From Saxidomus purpurata (taxonomy: Eukaryota; Mollusca; Bivalvia; Venerida; Veneridae), in contig JAFMSR010000019.1 of NCBI GenBank assembly GCA_022818135.1, positions 36,022,375-36,086,374 on the forward strand: a stretch of DNA of 64,000 nucleotides. Reading direction: 5' to 3'. Positions 1 through 10,745 of the stretch are shown one piece after another; position 1 is the stretch's first letter, and each line of letters opens with the position of its first letter. The translations under genes and the position numbers were made by a program. Under the pieces are notes generated by a model. It did not search any database, was not told where the DNA came from, and was given only the letters and a program-made list of their open reading frames with translations.

Positions 1-60
1 CAGTTATGTTTCTTTTGTTATGGACTCTTAAGATTGTTAAAGTAATTGATCCCGACACGC

Positions 61-690
61 GGCTATGATTTTACATAGGCTTATATAGAAAAATATTTTT
101 TCTCCAAAACAACAAGATCTAGAGGTTAGATATTTAGTGTGTAGCATAGTCTAGTAAAACTCTACCAAGATTGTTCGAGTCATGCTCCAGCTGTCAAAAT
201 TGAACACTTCTAGGGGTCACTGTTTTTCACATTAACTTATTAAGGAAAACATTTAAACTCTTTTCTACAACCACGCGGCACAGAACTAAGATACTTGACA
301 TGAAGTATTGCTTAGTATACTTCTATCAAAGTTGTTCAAATCATGACCCCAAGGTCAAAATTGACCTATACCTTGAGTCGTTTGATTTTCCAAATTCTTA
401 TGTACGAAGATTTTCTCAAAACCACAGAACCAAGAGCGTAGATATTTGGTTTGTAGCATTGTCTAGTAGACGTCTACCACTTGCTTATCTTCTCCCTTGG
501 GTCAAAATTGACCATATTCAGGGGTCACCGGTTTTCGGAAAGATTTATATATGAAAAAACTTTAAAACTCACACTCAGAAGTCACTAGTATTCATATCAA
601 CTTATAATGGAAAACATTTAAACTCTTCTTTTAAAACATATAGCTTATATGTAAGGGGTGTAGCATTGTTTTGTTTACCTCTATCAATAC
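61..690 (+). repeat. Degenerate tandem repeat, about 3-4 units
   Basis: Units of roughly 190-200 bp recur with the same order of words: 'ttacataggcttatata', 'agatatttagtgtgtagcat', 'tctagta', 'ctaccaagattgttc', 'tcaaaattga', 'ggggtcac', 'gaaaacatttaaactctt'. The copies are strongly diverged, so the array is old. Related single copies occur at 1034-1215 and 5278-5450. I associate this style of repeat with bivalve genomes, from memory. The short open frames inside are incidental. Confidence 0.7.
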
Positions 691-1033
691 GGGTATTTCA
701 CATATTTATCGTGCTGGCGTACTCTTCGGTGTTAAAGAGCACACACAATTATCGATCGGCGAATGAGGGGGCAGTTTCGGTCCGATAACGAAAGCGTATA
801 TAACATTTATTTATATGTAAAGACTGAATAGTCCTGATTATCGTAAAATTTGCTAAATTATTAACTTATTTAAACTACAAAGTATATCCTAACTTAAATA
901 ACTGTTGATTGGAACTTAAATTTTACAAAATGATATTTCCAACTAAACAAGGAAAGCAAATTAAGATCGTAAGGGAGTTCTCTACCATATTCATTCATAT
1001 CTTACCTCTGGCAATAATATTTCTCCCGCCAAG

Positions 1034-1215
1034 GCGGTCATTTTTTTACATAGACAATTATAGGACAGCTCGGAAAATCGTTTTCTCCAAAACTACAAGG
1101 TTAAGAGCTTACATATTTTGTTTGCTGCATTGTCTAGTGGACAACTGCCAAATTTGTTCACATAATGGCGCTTGGGTCATAATTAATCCCGCCCTTGGTG
1201 TTCCATGTCTGTATT
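1034..1215 (+). repeat. Dispersed copy of the 61-690 repeat
   Basis: The order 'ttacatagacaattata', 'tctccaaaactacaagg', 'gcattgtctagtgg', 'gggtcataattaatcccg' parallels the units at 61-690. The open frame across it has no recognisable protein features. Confidence 0.6.
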
Positions 1216-2604
1216 TGGAGTCATCGAAAAAACTGAATTTCCAATGAGTTCCAATAGCAAAGACAGGCTTTCATAGCAACCACTAACTTTCTTAGCAACC
1301 ATTTACTTCCTTAGCCATCTCCAACTTGGACGAGTGTCCAGCAAATTCATTAGCAACTGCATAATTATCAATAATTTAAACGTTTATCGTCGCATGTTAG
1401 AACAAATATGTATGTAGCTATGTGTACAGGCCTCGGGGAATGAAAGGATCATTAAAAGTTGTAGTTACATTGTAATTGGATGTCCCTTGATATATGTCTA
1501 TATTTGATATATAGAAACTCTAGCAAAATCATTTGGAAACAGACGTTTTCAAAATAAGGGAAATACAATTGTCAACCAGATCACTATTGAGTTCGATTTT
1601 GGGCTACATTGGACTAGTATGTTCACACTAAATGCTAAGGCTTAAAAAAAGACTTGTTTACTATCCATAAGTTATTTTTCGTGAAAAAAAAAACAACAGA
1701 ATTAAACCTGTAAGACTTAGGTATTGTTGTTTTAAATATTGATCGATTTCGATAAAATGTCAGATCTGCCAGAATGTGTAAAGAAATGTACAATTGATTT
1801 CGAAAAAATGTCATATTTTACGTTTTTTTACATACATACATAGTATTTACGCTTCTGATCTGTGCATTTCTTATGATACTCATGAACATTTTTAATTTGA
1901 ATTTCATTATCCTAGTTAATTAAGTTGAATAGATGGACTAAATTATGTGTTTTTGATTGATAAAAATAAGATATTTCTCCTTTGAAACTCACATAAAATG
2001 GAATATCTGTGTCACTCTACTAATGTGGTCAAATTATTTAATAGATACAATGTGTGTGTGTTTTATTTTCATACAACATATTCACATATAGCTCTCAAAC
2101 TGAGAGTTCATATCCGGGTGTGTGAGTCTGATGAGTACATGTATCTACTCTGTACCTGCTTGTCCTAGTCTGGACGCCAAATGAAGCGATATGATAGTGA
2201 TAAAAAACGAAAGTATTGCTAACTAGAAAAGGAATTATACACCAATATCTACAAATATAATGCCTGCACTACATTGAAATATAGAGGTTTTATTCTGTGA
2301 TTTATGTATTTTAGTGATACTGTACACAAATTAAGGCAGCCTACCGGTGAAAATCAGTATAAGAAAGAAACTTTAGTGTTCATGTATTTATTTAAATTAT
2401 GAATTTATTAGAAATATTACTTTTGTACCCATATCCCCATTTTGTAGTATGGCAAATTCTGTCAATTTTAGTCACAATATATGAGGTCGAAGCATTTAAC
2501 TGAATCATATGTTTATCTCCTACGTTTTCGAAAAGCATGCATCGCGAACCCTGATTTTTCTACATCTGCTATTTTCATGTCACTCGTATCTAATACGGCT
2601 TACT
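1216..2604. other. No gene recognised
   Basis: AT-rich sequence without a convincing coding frame, RNA gene or transposon end. A few 'ttagcaacca' words around 1280-1320 are too short to call a repeat. Confidence 0.5.
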
Positions 2605-2702
2605 GTTGGTGGTGTGCACTTCTGGGTGCTGTGGGGTTCGTTTTGGGGAGGCTGCGTTTTTGGTACGTGGCATTCCCTGTTTGATATTATTTTTGTTTTT
2701 TT
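2605..2702 (-). repeat. Microsatellite-linked conserved module, copy A
   Basis: About 95 bp here, read on the minus strand, are essentially identical to 6771-6865 and differ at about two positions from 43034-43135. The core includes 'gggaatgccacgtacc' and 'ccccacagcacccagaag'. In the other two copies the module runs straight into an AC repeat; here the AC tract is missing after 'accaccaac'. Apparent proteins across it are shadows. Confidence 0.85.
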
Positions 2703-4095
2703 ACAACCAATCATCCGTTTTATCGTCTACACAATATCGCTAGTACATTTGTTTCTCCAATGGCATACAAAACCTAAATGATTAGAAGAAGGCAAAACAG
2801 CGTGTTTATTTCGTCCCTTTATTGATTGTTTTATAAAAAATCGAACGTACTTAGTAATATCATATACAATGTAATATCACTGTGAGCGTATTTGAATTAA
2901 CGCAGTCAAATGTTCGCGGAATAGTCCATATTTTGGTTGTACATGTATGTAGAGACACACATTAAAAATCATATATTCTTCCGAAGAGGTAAATCAAAAT
3001 GAGGAAGACTACTTTTCGATGATTTTTAAATTTGTAATTTGAACTTTGAGTACAAGTACTGAAAATACATTTAGAGTCTTTTCATCGTCTTTCCATGCAG
3101 TAACATTTTACCTGCATCATAAATTCATTATTAGAGATGTAACTAAAGAAGAAAATACACCTAGGCCTGTTGTTATTATTTGACATATTTTAATATGACG
3201 TGATGTTTATATTCCAAAATCACTGTATAAAGATTAATCATAAAATGTATTCTTTTTGTATTATAAAGAATAAAAATCGTAATTTATAAAACATGTACAT
3301 GTACATATGCAAATCAAAGTATTATAGTAATAACCACTGCACATATGTATTTTGACGTTTTCCATAATTTTAGTTTTAGCAGCTCATTATTAATTAAATT
3401 TCTTCATATATGGTAATGAGCACGTTCAATAATTTCAAATGGTTGTGAGTTGACTTTTTATTAAACTGAAAAACGTCTGCGAAAATAAACGAGGATTTTT
3501 TTTTCATCATCGTCGTTTATTATTCACACTTCATAATTATTTAACACTTCATTGTAATATGTCTGACTTCATTGTTCGGAACTCAGGTTTCGCACTTTAT
3601 AATTCATATTCATAGTTAATACTTTACACGTTAAAGCTCCTACTTCATAGTTCACACTTGACCGTTCTTACAATGTGCTGTATTAATCGTTGCTTTTGAC
3701 AGTGGTGTAGCAAAGAATGCCCCAAGGAACATTTTGCTTTAGATTAGATTAGTAAAGGACAAACCCCTATCGTATAACCTCGGCTGGACATTGTGCAGTA
3801 GAGTAAAACATCAAACAAACCATATTGATGTTCTTTTCCATGTCAATATTTCTATTGGTCAGTTTTAACAGACCAGCCGTGGTTTATCTTTGTTGTCTGG
3901 TTTTCGTTTTGCATGAAACAAAGACATTGGACGCCAGGTGCTTTTGGTTTTCGGAGATGTTTCAAGTTTCGGGTTTTTTATTTTTATCATAATACCAATA
4001 TTCCGACAGATGATGCGGACCTTAATTCCATCAAACAAGTTTTACCCTCGTACTTTTATCATTCACAGCGCTTTGATTAAAATCATAGTTTTAAT
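2703..4095. other. No gene recognised
   Basis: AT-rich. Between about 3510 and 3665 the words 'cacttcat', 'acttcattg' and 'ttcatagtt' recur at irregular spacing of about 20-30 bp, perhaps a very decayed short tandem repeat. Nothing coding is convincing. Confidence 0.45.
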
Positions 4096-5005
4096 GGTAG
4101 GTATTTCAAACCAGAAAGTAAACCTAATTTGTACTTTACAAACAACATAATTGCTTTCTTTCACTTCTTATCAAGACAAGTGATGTATATGATTGCAGCA
4201 TTCTCAAAAGGTGTTGATACGATACACCAAGTGATCTACTTGCATCTTCTGAACTTGTAAAGCAAACAATCGCATGAAACATTTTAAACTTAACAAAACT
4301 TAATACGAAAACGAAACAAGATAACTGTAGCATTTATATAAAGATCACTATTAGCTGAAATACCAATTGGATTAGTAATTTCACTTGATCACATCTAGCG
4401 ATACATTTGTCGAATTGCTCTTATGCTTGACATAACAGTCAGTATTCAATTGTTTCCACCGTTCTCCCTCAAAATTTAACTACTGTGAAGATATAAAGTC
4501 ATCCTGATCATGTACATGTATTACCTTTGAGTGATCAAATATGATTAAATGGTAGGTATTTCAAACCAGAAAGTAAGCATAATTTGTACTTTACAAACAA
4601 CATAATTGCTTTCTTTCACTTCTTATCAAGACAAGTGATGTATATGATTGCAGCATTCTCAAAATGTGTTGATACGATACATTAAGTGATCTACTTGCAT
4701 CTTCTGAACTTGTAAATCAAACAATCGCATGAAACATTTTAAACTTAACAAAACTTAATAAGAAAACGAAACAAGATAACTGTAGCATTTAGATAAAGAT
4801 CTCTATTAGCTAAATTACCAATTGGATTAGTAATTTCACTTGATCACATCTAGCGATATATTTGTCGAATTGCTCTTATGCTTGAGATAACAGTCAGTAT
4901 TCAATTGTTTCCACCGTTCTCCCTCAAAATCTAACTACTGTGAAGATATAAAGTCATCCTGATCATGTACATGTATTACCTTTGAGTGATCAAATATGAT
5001 TAAAT
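4096..5005 (+). repeat. Young 455-bp tandem duplication (2 copies)
   Basis: 4096-4550 and 4551-5005 match nearly base for base ('ggtaggtatttcaaacc' at 4096 and 4551; 'gatcaaatatgattaaat' ends both). Only scattered substitutions separate them, so the duplication is recent or has been homogenised. No coding function is visible. Confidence 0.95.
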
Positions 5006-5277
5006 CAAAATGTTAACCTTTCTTCATGCCAACATACGTTGTTTTGGTTGGCGTTATATACAATGTTTAATGATATAGCCGGATTAATTAGTTATAATAA
5101 TAGAACAGTCGTTGTGTTTTTGTTTCCCTGTCACGGAATATAATCTCTTTAATGATTGCGACTACTTATTTTGTCCGCTAACACTTGTCCAAAACCTCTG
5201 TTTATAAAAAAATTTCAGAGTTTTCTCTTTGGCTTCCATGAGAAAGAAAAGAAGTGAGCTTCCGCGCTACCACTGCA

Positions 5278-5450
5278 CCAATGCGGCTCTACTTTTACAT
5301 AGGCTTATAAAAGAAAGTCTTTTTAATACTTCTTGTCTCAAACACATTTTTGGCTTATTTTGACATATTTTTGGCTGGTAGTATTGGAGTCTTGTACTAA
5401 TTTTGTTCAAGTTATAGCCCTTAGGTCTAAAGTAGTATATAAAAAGCCGG
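5278..5450 (+). repeat. Dispersed copy of the 61-690 repeat family
   Basis: 'atgcggctctacttttacat' followed by 'aggcttataaaag', 'ttgtactaattttgttcaag' and 'cccttaggtctaaag' follows the word order of the repeat at the start of the window. Confidence 0.55.
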
Positions 5451-5519
5451 TTCAGGTTCAACCTTTAATATACACTTTCTGTGACACATCTAAAAGACAA
5501 GATTTTAGTTTATTTTCCC

Positions 5520-6300
5520 AACCCAGTTTTAAACCACATTCCAAAAAGACCAAATATGAATCTCTTTTATATATGCCATTAATAAATAACACTTGTTTAA
5601 TTACTGAAAACAATGTATCCTAGTAATTTGGAATGAATTTACCAAATTATGCTACCAAACAACAGTATAAGATTCTTAATAAAGGAGAGATACAATCCTA
5701 TATCCGCAAAAACAAAGAACTTGATAACACAATGAACAGACCATTAGACATGGATGGTAATAAAATAATTATCCTTGGAAATCTGGATAAATCAAATGAT
5801 GCAGATAATCTTGGAGACATCAAAACATTACAAAAGACTGGAAACAGATGATACAAATATCAAACAACTGGTAAGATACATAAAACAGTGAAAAAGTAAT
5901 AATTGAGTTACAAGATAAAATTGAAAGAGAAACGAAATGTTTACTTAATATATATAACAACATGAAGAAAGAATTGATCTAACAGATAATCAAATAAATG
6001 AGTGTTTAAAAGAAACATTGCCATAATTCATATCCAAAGAAACGACTGAAAGAGGATTAAGAATGGTTCAACACGAAGAACTTAAGGAGAAGTTTTAAGA
6101 AGCCGGAGACAAGTTAAAAGAAAACATTAAGTTAGAAATCAAAACAGAAACGAACAAACTAAAAGTTGAAAAAAGATAAAATAATCAAGATTTATATAAT
6201 TTGTTTTTGCCAGATTAGCTGGACACAAATACAAACTGATTCAGAAAGAGGAGCAGACATATATATACGTGTGGTACATATTTTTTCAATATTTGTCAGA
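5520..6300 (+). pseudogene. Broken ORF of an unidentified repeated family, copy 1 (LDMxGN motif)
   Basis: A 72-codon frame at 5633-5851 is followed by further matching but frameshifted sequence up to about 6300. The readable part has N-terminal 'NTMNRPLDMDGNKIIILGN', then Lys/Glu/Asn-rich, probably helical sequence. A divergent homologue lies on the minus strand at about 13500-14290 and shares the same motif and the same 3' words ('aaatcaaaacagaaa', 'aatcaaga'), so this is a repeated genetic unit, not a chance frame. The 'LDMxGNxIxxL' pattern resembles repeats seen in fibre-like structural proteins of viruses and phages; that similarity is from memory and unverified. No catalytic motif is visible. 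It lies just upstream of the non-LTR element but is not clearly part of it. Confidence 0.55.
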
Positions 6301-6770
6301 AATCTCTTAAAAGCTTTATTCTTTGCCTCCGTATACCCATAAATAATTTTGACGACGAGAACTGATGTCAATAATTTTACTAAATGCTTATGTCACTGAT
6401 TTTCATGTTTTATCTGTTACTGTATTACCTAAGCAAATTTGCTAAATGTATCAATTCCTTAGTTGTATTTGGCAAAAGCCTGCATATGTACTAACTCAGC
6501 TGACTATGTATCATCGAAATTTCCTATAATGTTTCGGAAGTTTCAGCTATTTTGCACATTTGTATCCGACTCTTGCGATAGCTCGAGTGCGTTGGCAAAG
6601 TCCAAGTTTGTATTTTGCTTTTATTACTGGTTTAACAATTAATGTTTTGTTATTTGTTCTCCAACTGTTTTTGACTTGGTTTTTTTAAGTCGGATGACAT
6701 CTTTTAGTTACAGTCGACTTTAATCACACCAATGTCATATCAAAAATCGTTTTCCATAAATATTGCATGA
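6301..6770. other. No gene recognised
   Basis: No convincing coding frame, RNA gene or repeat seen between the broken LDMxGN copy and the microsatellite module. Confidence 0.45.
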
Positions 6771-6886
6771 AAACAAAAAAACAAAAATAATATCAAACAG
6801 GGAATGCCACGTACCAAAAACGCAGCCTCCCCAAAACGAACCCCACAGCACCCAGAAGTGCACACCACCAACACACACACACACGC
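6771..6886 (+). repeat. Microsatellite-linked conserved module, copy B, with short AC tract
   Basis: Same 95-bp core as 2605-2702 (inverted) and 43034-43135 (direct). It starts in an A-rich 'aaaacaaaaaaacaaaaata' stretch and ends in an AC repeat of about seven units at 6869-6886. It sits immediately 5' of the readable part of the non-LTR retrotransposon. Confidence 0.85.
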
Positions 6887-6959
6887 ATTTCATTTGAAAT
6901 TCATTTACAGGACGTGTATTATCAGAATGGTTGCCTGATCCACAATATTTATATCATAG

Positions 6960-8079
6960 AAGTGTTAAACGGCATATCAAGTTAATTTAAATGGAAGGAC
7001 TGGAGTCAAAGATTACTTTATTTGTTTTGATAAAGAGAACAGAACGATAGATAATTCAGGATATGTTCCCGATACCCCTCTAAGAAGAACCTCAATGGAT
7101 AAAGTATCGAATAGTCAAGGTAAACAATTATTAGATTCATGTAAATCAACTGAATTGAGAATTTGTAACGGTCGTCTTGACGTAACGGGATCTTATACCT
7201 TTTTGTGGAAATAATGGAGCGAGCGTGATAGATTATTTGCTAGCGAAATAATGTGATTTTACTAGTATAAAATCTTTTGAAATTATGCTCTTAACAGAAT
7301 TTACCGACCATACACCGTTAGTGATCAAGCTGAGGTCACGGGATTTTGACAATGATGATGAAATAAATGACCCAAACAGTACATATGTGAAATGGGACGA
7401 TGAAAAATGTAACCAGTTTAGAAACTCAATAATATCACTGCTACCTGATTTTATTTTTTTGTTAAATGAAAAAGGTAACTTAAGCAGAGACAACGTGAAC
7501 GAATGTGTTAGAAAATTTGTTGATTTAGTAAATAAAGCAGCCGAAAATCTGTTTGCAAAAAGTTGTAAAATAGGTACAAATAAAAGTTCGTACTTTAGTG
7601 CTAAAACTGTTGTAAAAAGAGCAGAGTGGTTTGATCAAGATTGTAAGAATATAAAAACACTATATTTAGATGCATTATCTTGTTATAACAATGAAAAAAG
7701 TTTTAAAAATAGAACTTTGCTACAAGAAAGAAAGAAAATATATAAAAACTTTATCCGTAAAAAGAGAAGGACATTTTATGCTAGAAATATGAACGATATT
7801 GAAAGTCTTAAAAGCAAACGGCCAAAGGACTTTTGGAAATATTTTTCAAAAGTTAATACAAATAAAGGAGAGAACATTGAACTGGCTGAGTTTTTTAATT
7901 ATTTAAAAAAAAATTCTGATCAGATAAACACCACGACAAATGAAGATGCTGAAGAATTTTGTTCAAGACCTCTTGAAGAAACTGATTCAGTTTTCCAAGA
8001 ACTTGACTGTGATGTATCACTAGATGAGGTAAAGCAACGTATAAAGGCATTAAAACGTAATAAAGCCTGCGGCGAATGA
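6960..8079 (+). pseudogene. LINE ORF2 remnant: endonuclease C-terminus and linker
   Basis: From about 6960 the translation reads like the second half of an AP-endonuclease-type domain: 'NSQGKQLLDSCKSTELRICNG', a stop or frame slip near 7213, 'NGASVIDYLL', then 'FTDHTPLVIKL' at about 7300-7335. The last segment matches the conserved SDH-type end of the fold, where the His is catalytic. The continuous frame 7285-8079 (264 codons) then runs through a basic linker ('KKRRTFYARN', 'KRPKDFWKYF') typical of the EN-RT junction and stops at 8077. In life this enzyme nicks target DNA to prime reverse transcription. The 5' half of the endonuclease is missing or unreadable. Confidence 0.88.
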
Positions 8080-8086
8080 ATAGTTC

Positions 8087-8949
8087 ATCAGTACAAACGA
8101 TATTTTAAGCTCACACATAATTGACTTATTTAATATGATTTTTAAAAGTGGGCATTTTCCCCAAGATTGGATGGACGGAATTATCGTACCCCTTTACAAA
8201 AAAGATGACCAACATGACGTAAATAATTATCGCGGGATAACCTTAATCAGCTGTCTTGCTAAGTTATTTACATCTGTAATAAACACCAGGTTGAACAAGT
8301 GGAGCGAAAAATACAACATTATTTCTGATGCCCAATTTGGCTTTAGAAAAGGTCTATCCACTGTTGACGCTGTATTTGTGCTTCCTTCTTTATTTGAACA
8401 TTATCTTAACAACAGCCAACGTTTGTATTGTGGTCTAATTGACATGCAAAAATGTTTTTATTCTCTGTACAGAAACGCACTATGGTATAAAATATACAAT
8501 GTAGGGATAAATGGTAAAATGCTAAAAATCGTCAGAGCAATGTACGAACAAGTTAAGTGCCTAGTGCGACACTGTCAGAAATATTCTGATTTCATGGAAA
8601 TAGCAGTTGGGTTGAAACAGGGAGAGAAATGCTCGCCTCTGTTATACTCCCTTTTCGTGGAGGACCTCGAGTTGTATTTGGAATCACGTCCTGAAATTGG
8701 TCTCACAATAAGAGATATAACTATTATTCTCCTACTATATGCGGATGACATGGCATTATTGGCTGAAACACCGGATGACTTGCAAATTAGTTTTGACATG
8801 CTTAAGACGTATTGTGAAAAATCGGGCTTAAGCGTAAACACTGAAAAGACTAAAGTTATGGTTTTTAAGAAACGAGGACAACTGATAAGGGATGAGCAAT
8901 GGTCTTATGATGGGAAAATATTAGATATTGTGACAAAATTTAACAAGAA
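8087..8949 (+). pseudogene. LINE ORF2 remnant: reverse transcriptase core
   Basis: A frameshift region at 8080-8134 leads into an open frame with RT blocks in order: 'IIVPLYKKDDQHDVNNYRGI' (block 1-2), 'AQFGFRKGLSTVDAVF', motif A 'CGLIDMQKCFYSL', 'VGLKQGEKCSPLLYSLF' (motif B) and motif C 'LYADDMALLAE' at about 8738-8770. The first catalytic Asp of motif A and the YADD box are present. A second Asp usual in motif A (AFD) reads CFY here. The homologous frame ends at about 8949 inside 'DIVTKFN', where the inserted DNA begins; the annotated-looking frame to 9013 includes foreign codons. The matching continuation starts at about 10746. Confidence 0.93.
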
Positions 8950-9235
8950 TACCATTGATGCAAAGCATCAAAGGGCGCCGAAAATAGTTTTGTACATGTG
9001 TGGCGTTATATAGCTAAAATAAGCTTTTTGATAAGCAATCATTATTAGTTTGATTTGAATGAAAATTTTTATGAATATTTGCAGAAAACATTTAAAATCA
9101 TGGTGGTTTTAAAGCTGAAAAAAACGGAAGAAAAATTATTTTAAAAAATTGGGTTTGACCGGGATTCGAACTCCACTCGTAAGATTAGACGGTCATCAGC
9201 TTACCCACTACACCACGGAGACTGACTTTAAAGCA
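8950..9235 (-). repeat. tRNA-derived SINE-like unit
   Basis: On the minus strand from about 9226 an A-box-like 'tggtgtagtggg' is followed about 40 nt later by a B-box-like 'gagttcgaatccc', the split RNA polymerase III promoter of a tRNA gene. The acceptor and T stems do not pair, so it is not an intact tRNA. About 200 bp of AT-rich body follows toward 8950. This is the layout of a SINE head plus tail. A poly-A or short-repeat tail is not obvious. Confidence 0.6.
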
Positions 9236-9272
9236 CGTGGTAAAAAATAAGCTCATATTATAATTTTGCAAA

Positions 9273-10497
9273 GGCAGTGTCTAGAGAACCGGAACCGGTT
9301 CCCTAGACAGCGACCTTAGCGAACCGGAATCGGTTCTCTAGCCTATATCAGTCTATACACTAGCGAACCGGAATTGTTTTCCTGCATATATTACAGGTAA
9401 TTGTGATAAGAAAATAGATTATTTAATAATTATAAAGTGAAAACTTCCATTTAAACAAGAAAAATGCGGGATTATCAGTTTATTTGCATTAGTTTTCAAT
9501 GTGTCGATTGTCGAATTGATCTCCTTCGCCTTCCGCACTTCCGGTTTTAATATGATGTCTATGTGAACGCTGGCGGAATGGTAGTCTACACAATGATCTA
9601 CCATTTCGCGGTGAAGCACATGGGACAGGAGGATTAATAGTCGCCGGGTTGTTGCAGAAGTTACGCAGGTGGAAGCTGGCGAAGTTTGACATAGTCTTCA
9701 TACAGTCTTCATACAGATAGGTAAAAATGATATAGAAAAATTTAACAATCATCAGTTACTCCATGCTCTACTTGATATAAGAAATGAATTCCGCAGCTGT
9801 GGTGTTCAGCACGTCGTATTTGAGAGCCTCTTCCATTGTCATCAACGTCGATACAAGTTATGCAGACGTCTTAACAAGACCTTTTTGAAACTCCCACTTG
9901 ACAAAATATGGTCACATGGTCCAGAGTTAATGAACAATGACGTTATAGACAGACGTGATGGTGTGGTTAGAAGAGATGTTGACTTTAAGTTCACCGACAG
10001 CATCAGTCATGCCTTCCTGGACCAGAGGCTCTGAAAACAGTCCTTTTCAGGGCTAAACTGACTCTTAATAGGGTCGACGGGCCATGATCAGAGCTCCTCG
10101 TGGTGTAGCCTGGATGTGACATAATGAAAACGAAAGCAAATGCTTATGTATATTTAGGTTTAATTATTTCTCTCTAGCATATATTACATAAAATCAAAAA
10201 CATTTAGAGAATGCTATTCGTTATGTTATAACTAAACGCTCTCCTTCGTCATTCTGTTATCTCTAATACTAATACTGCGTTAAGTCTTTCATGTCATAAT
10301 TTTAGGAAGGATCTCTAAATATTCCTCTTCCGAATTACATATTTAATGATAACAATAATAATCAACATATGCATTGTTTATATAGCTGTATCAATAAACG
10401 TGCCGATAACAACACGCCAAATAATTCGTCCGAATATTAATTCCGGTTCGCTAAGGTCGCTGTCTAGGGAACCGATTCCGGTTCTCTAGACACTTCC
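9273..10497. mobile_element. TIR element (1.2 kb) with 9-bp target-site duplication
   Basis: A 58-bp inverted repeat at 9273-9330 and 10440-10497 begins ggCAGTGTCTAGAGAACCGG on the left and ggAAGTGTCTAGAGAACCGG when read inward from the right; inner words 'cagcgaccttagcgaacc' also match. The 9-bp direct repeat 'ttttgcaaa' flanks it at 9264-9272 and 10498-10506. A 9-bp duplication suits Mutator-like elements (an 8-bp hAT-type duplication is possible if the edge is misplaced). The GAACCGG word recurs at the ends (about 9286, 9320, 9364). No transposase is seen; the interior carries an SGNH-hydrolase-like ORF. Confidence 0.85.
9556..10034 (+). pseudogene. SGNH-hydrolase-like ORF inside the TIR element, broken by an 11-bp duplication
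   Basis: The frame 9556-9690 includes 'FRGEAHGTGGLIVAGLL' and 'KLRRWKLAKFDIVFIQ'. It continues in another frame from 9690 to the stop at 10032-10034 as 'IGKNDIEKFNNHQLLHALLD', 'EFRSCGVQHVVFESLF' and, near the end, 'NDVIDRRDGVVRRD'. 'FDIVFIQ-IGKNDI' fits the central block of SGNH/GDSL-type hydrolases (...G.ND), and the late Asp-Gly segment sits where the catalytic DxxH block would be, but the His reads as Val/Arg. The frame switch coincides with a perfect 11-bp tandem duplication (9693-9703 and 9704-9714). No ATG is obvious in the upstream frame, so it may have been an exon or lost its start. The family call rests on motif pattern only. Confidence 0.6.
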
Positions 10498-10745
10498 TTT
10501 TGCAAAACCGATAAGGGAGAAGTTGTTTTACGTTTTCGTATTTTTTCTAAAAGATATGAAAAGGAACATTACAATTAAACAATTACGTTTTAATGAAGGA
10601 AATGTGTATAATCAATATTTTAATGTCTATTGCGTATTATTTTGGCATACAGTTAAAACCATTTTTCTTCGCATTCTTATAACCGCTCCTAGCATGTACT
10701 TCCGGAAAAAGTATTCCATAATAGGCCACCGCCGTCATCGGCGGC

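Larger units (their letters stand above)
8950..10745. mobile_element. Composite insertion splitting the LINE reverse transcriptase
   Basis: The RT reading '...DIVTKFN' ends at 8949 and resumes as 'DLGIVLSSSRSFNYNQ' at about 10748, which is the next expected residue block. The intervening 1.8 kb is foreign. It contains a minus-strand tRNA-headed unit (about 8950-9235) and a TIR element with flanking 9-bp duplications (9273-10497), plus about 240 bp of unassigned right flank. 'ggcgccg' words occur near both edges (8974 and 10740) and could be outer termini; that is only a suggestion. Confidence 0.75.

Noticed and set aside
2124..2160. Second CTGATGA word on the plus strand, checked for a hammerhead core
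   Set aside because: No stem II followed by GAAA could be formed.
5240..5290. Another tRNA-like A box on the minus strand ('tggtgcagtggtagcgc')
   Set aside because: No B box at the proper distance; at most a truncated SINE head.
7233..7493. Minus-strand 86-codon frame and similar antisense frames over the LINE
   Set aside because: Shadows of the plus-strand endonuclease and RT coding sequence.
9150..9226. Intact tRNA gene on the minus strand
   Set aside because: A- and B-box-like words are present but the acceptor and T stems do not pair; it is better explained as a SINE head.
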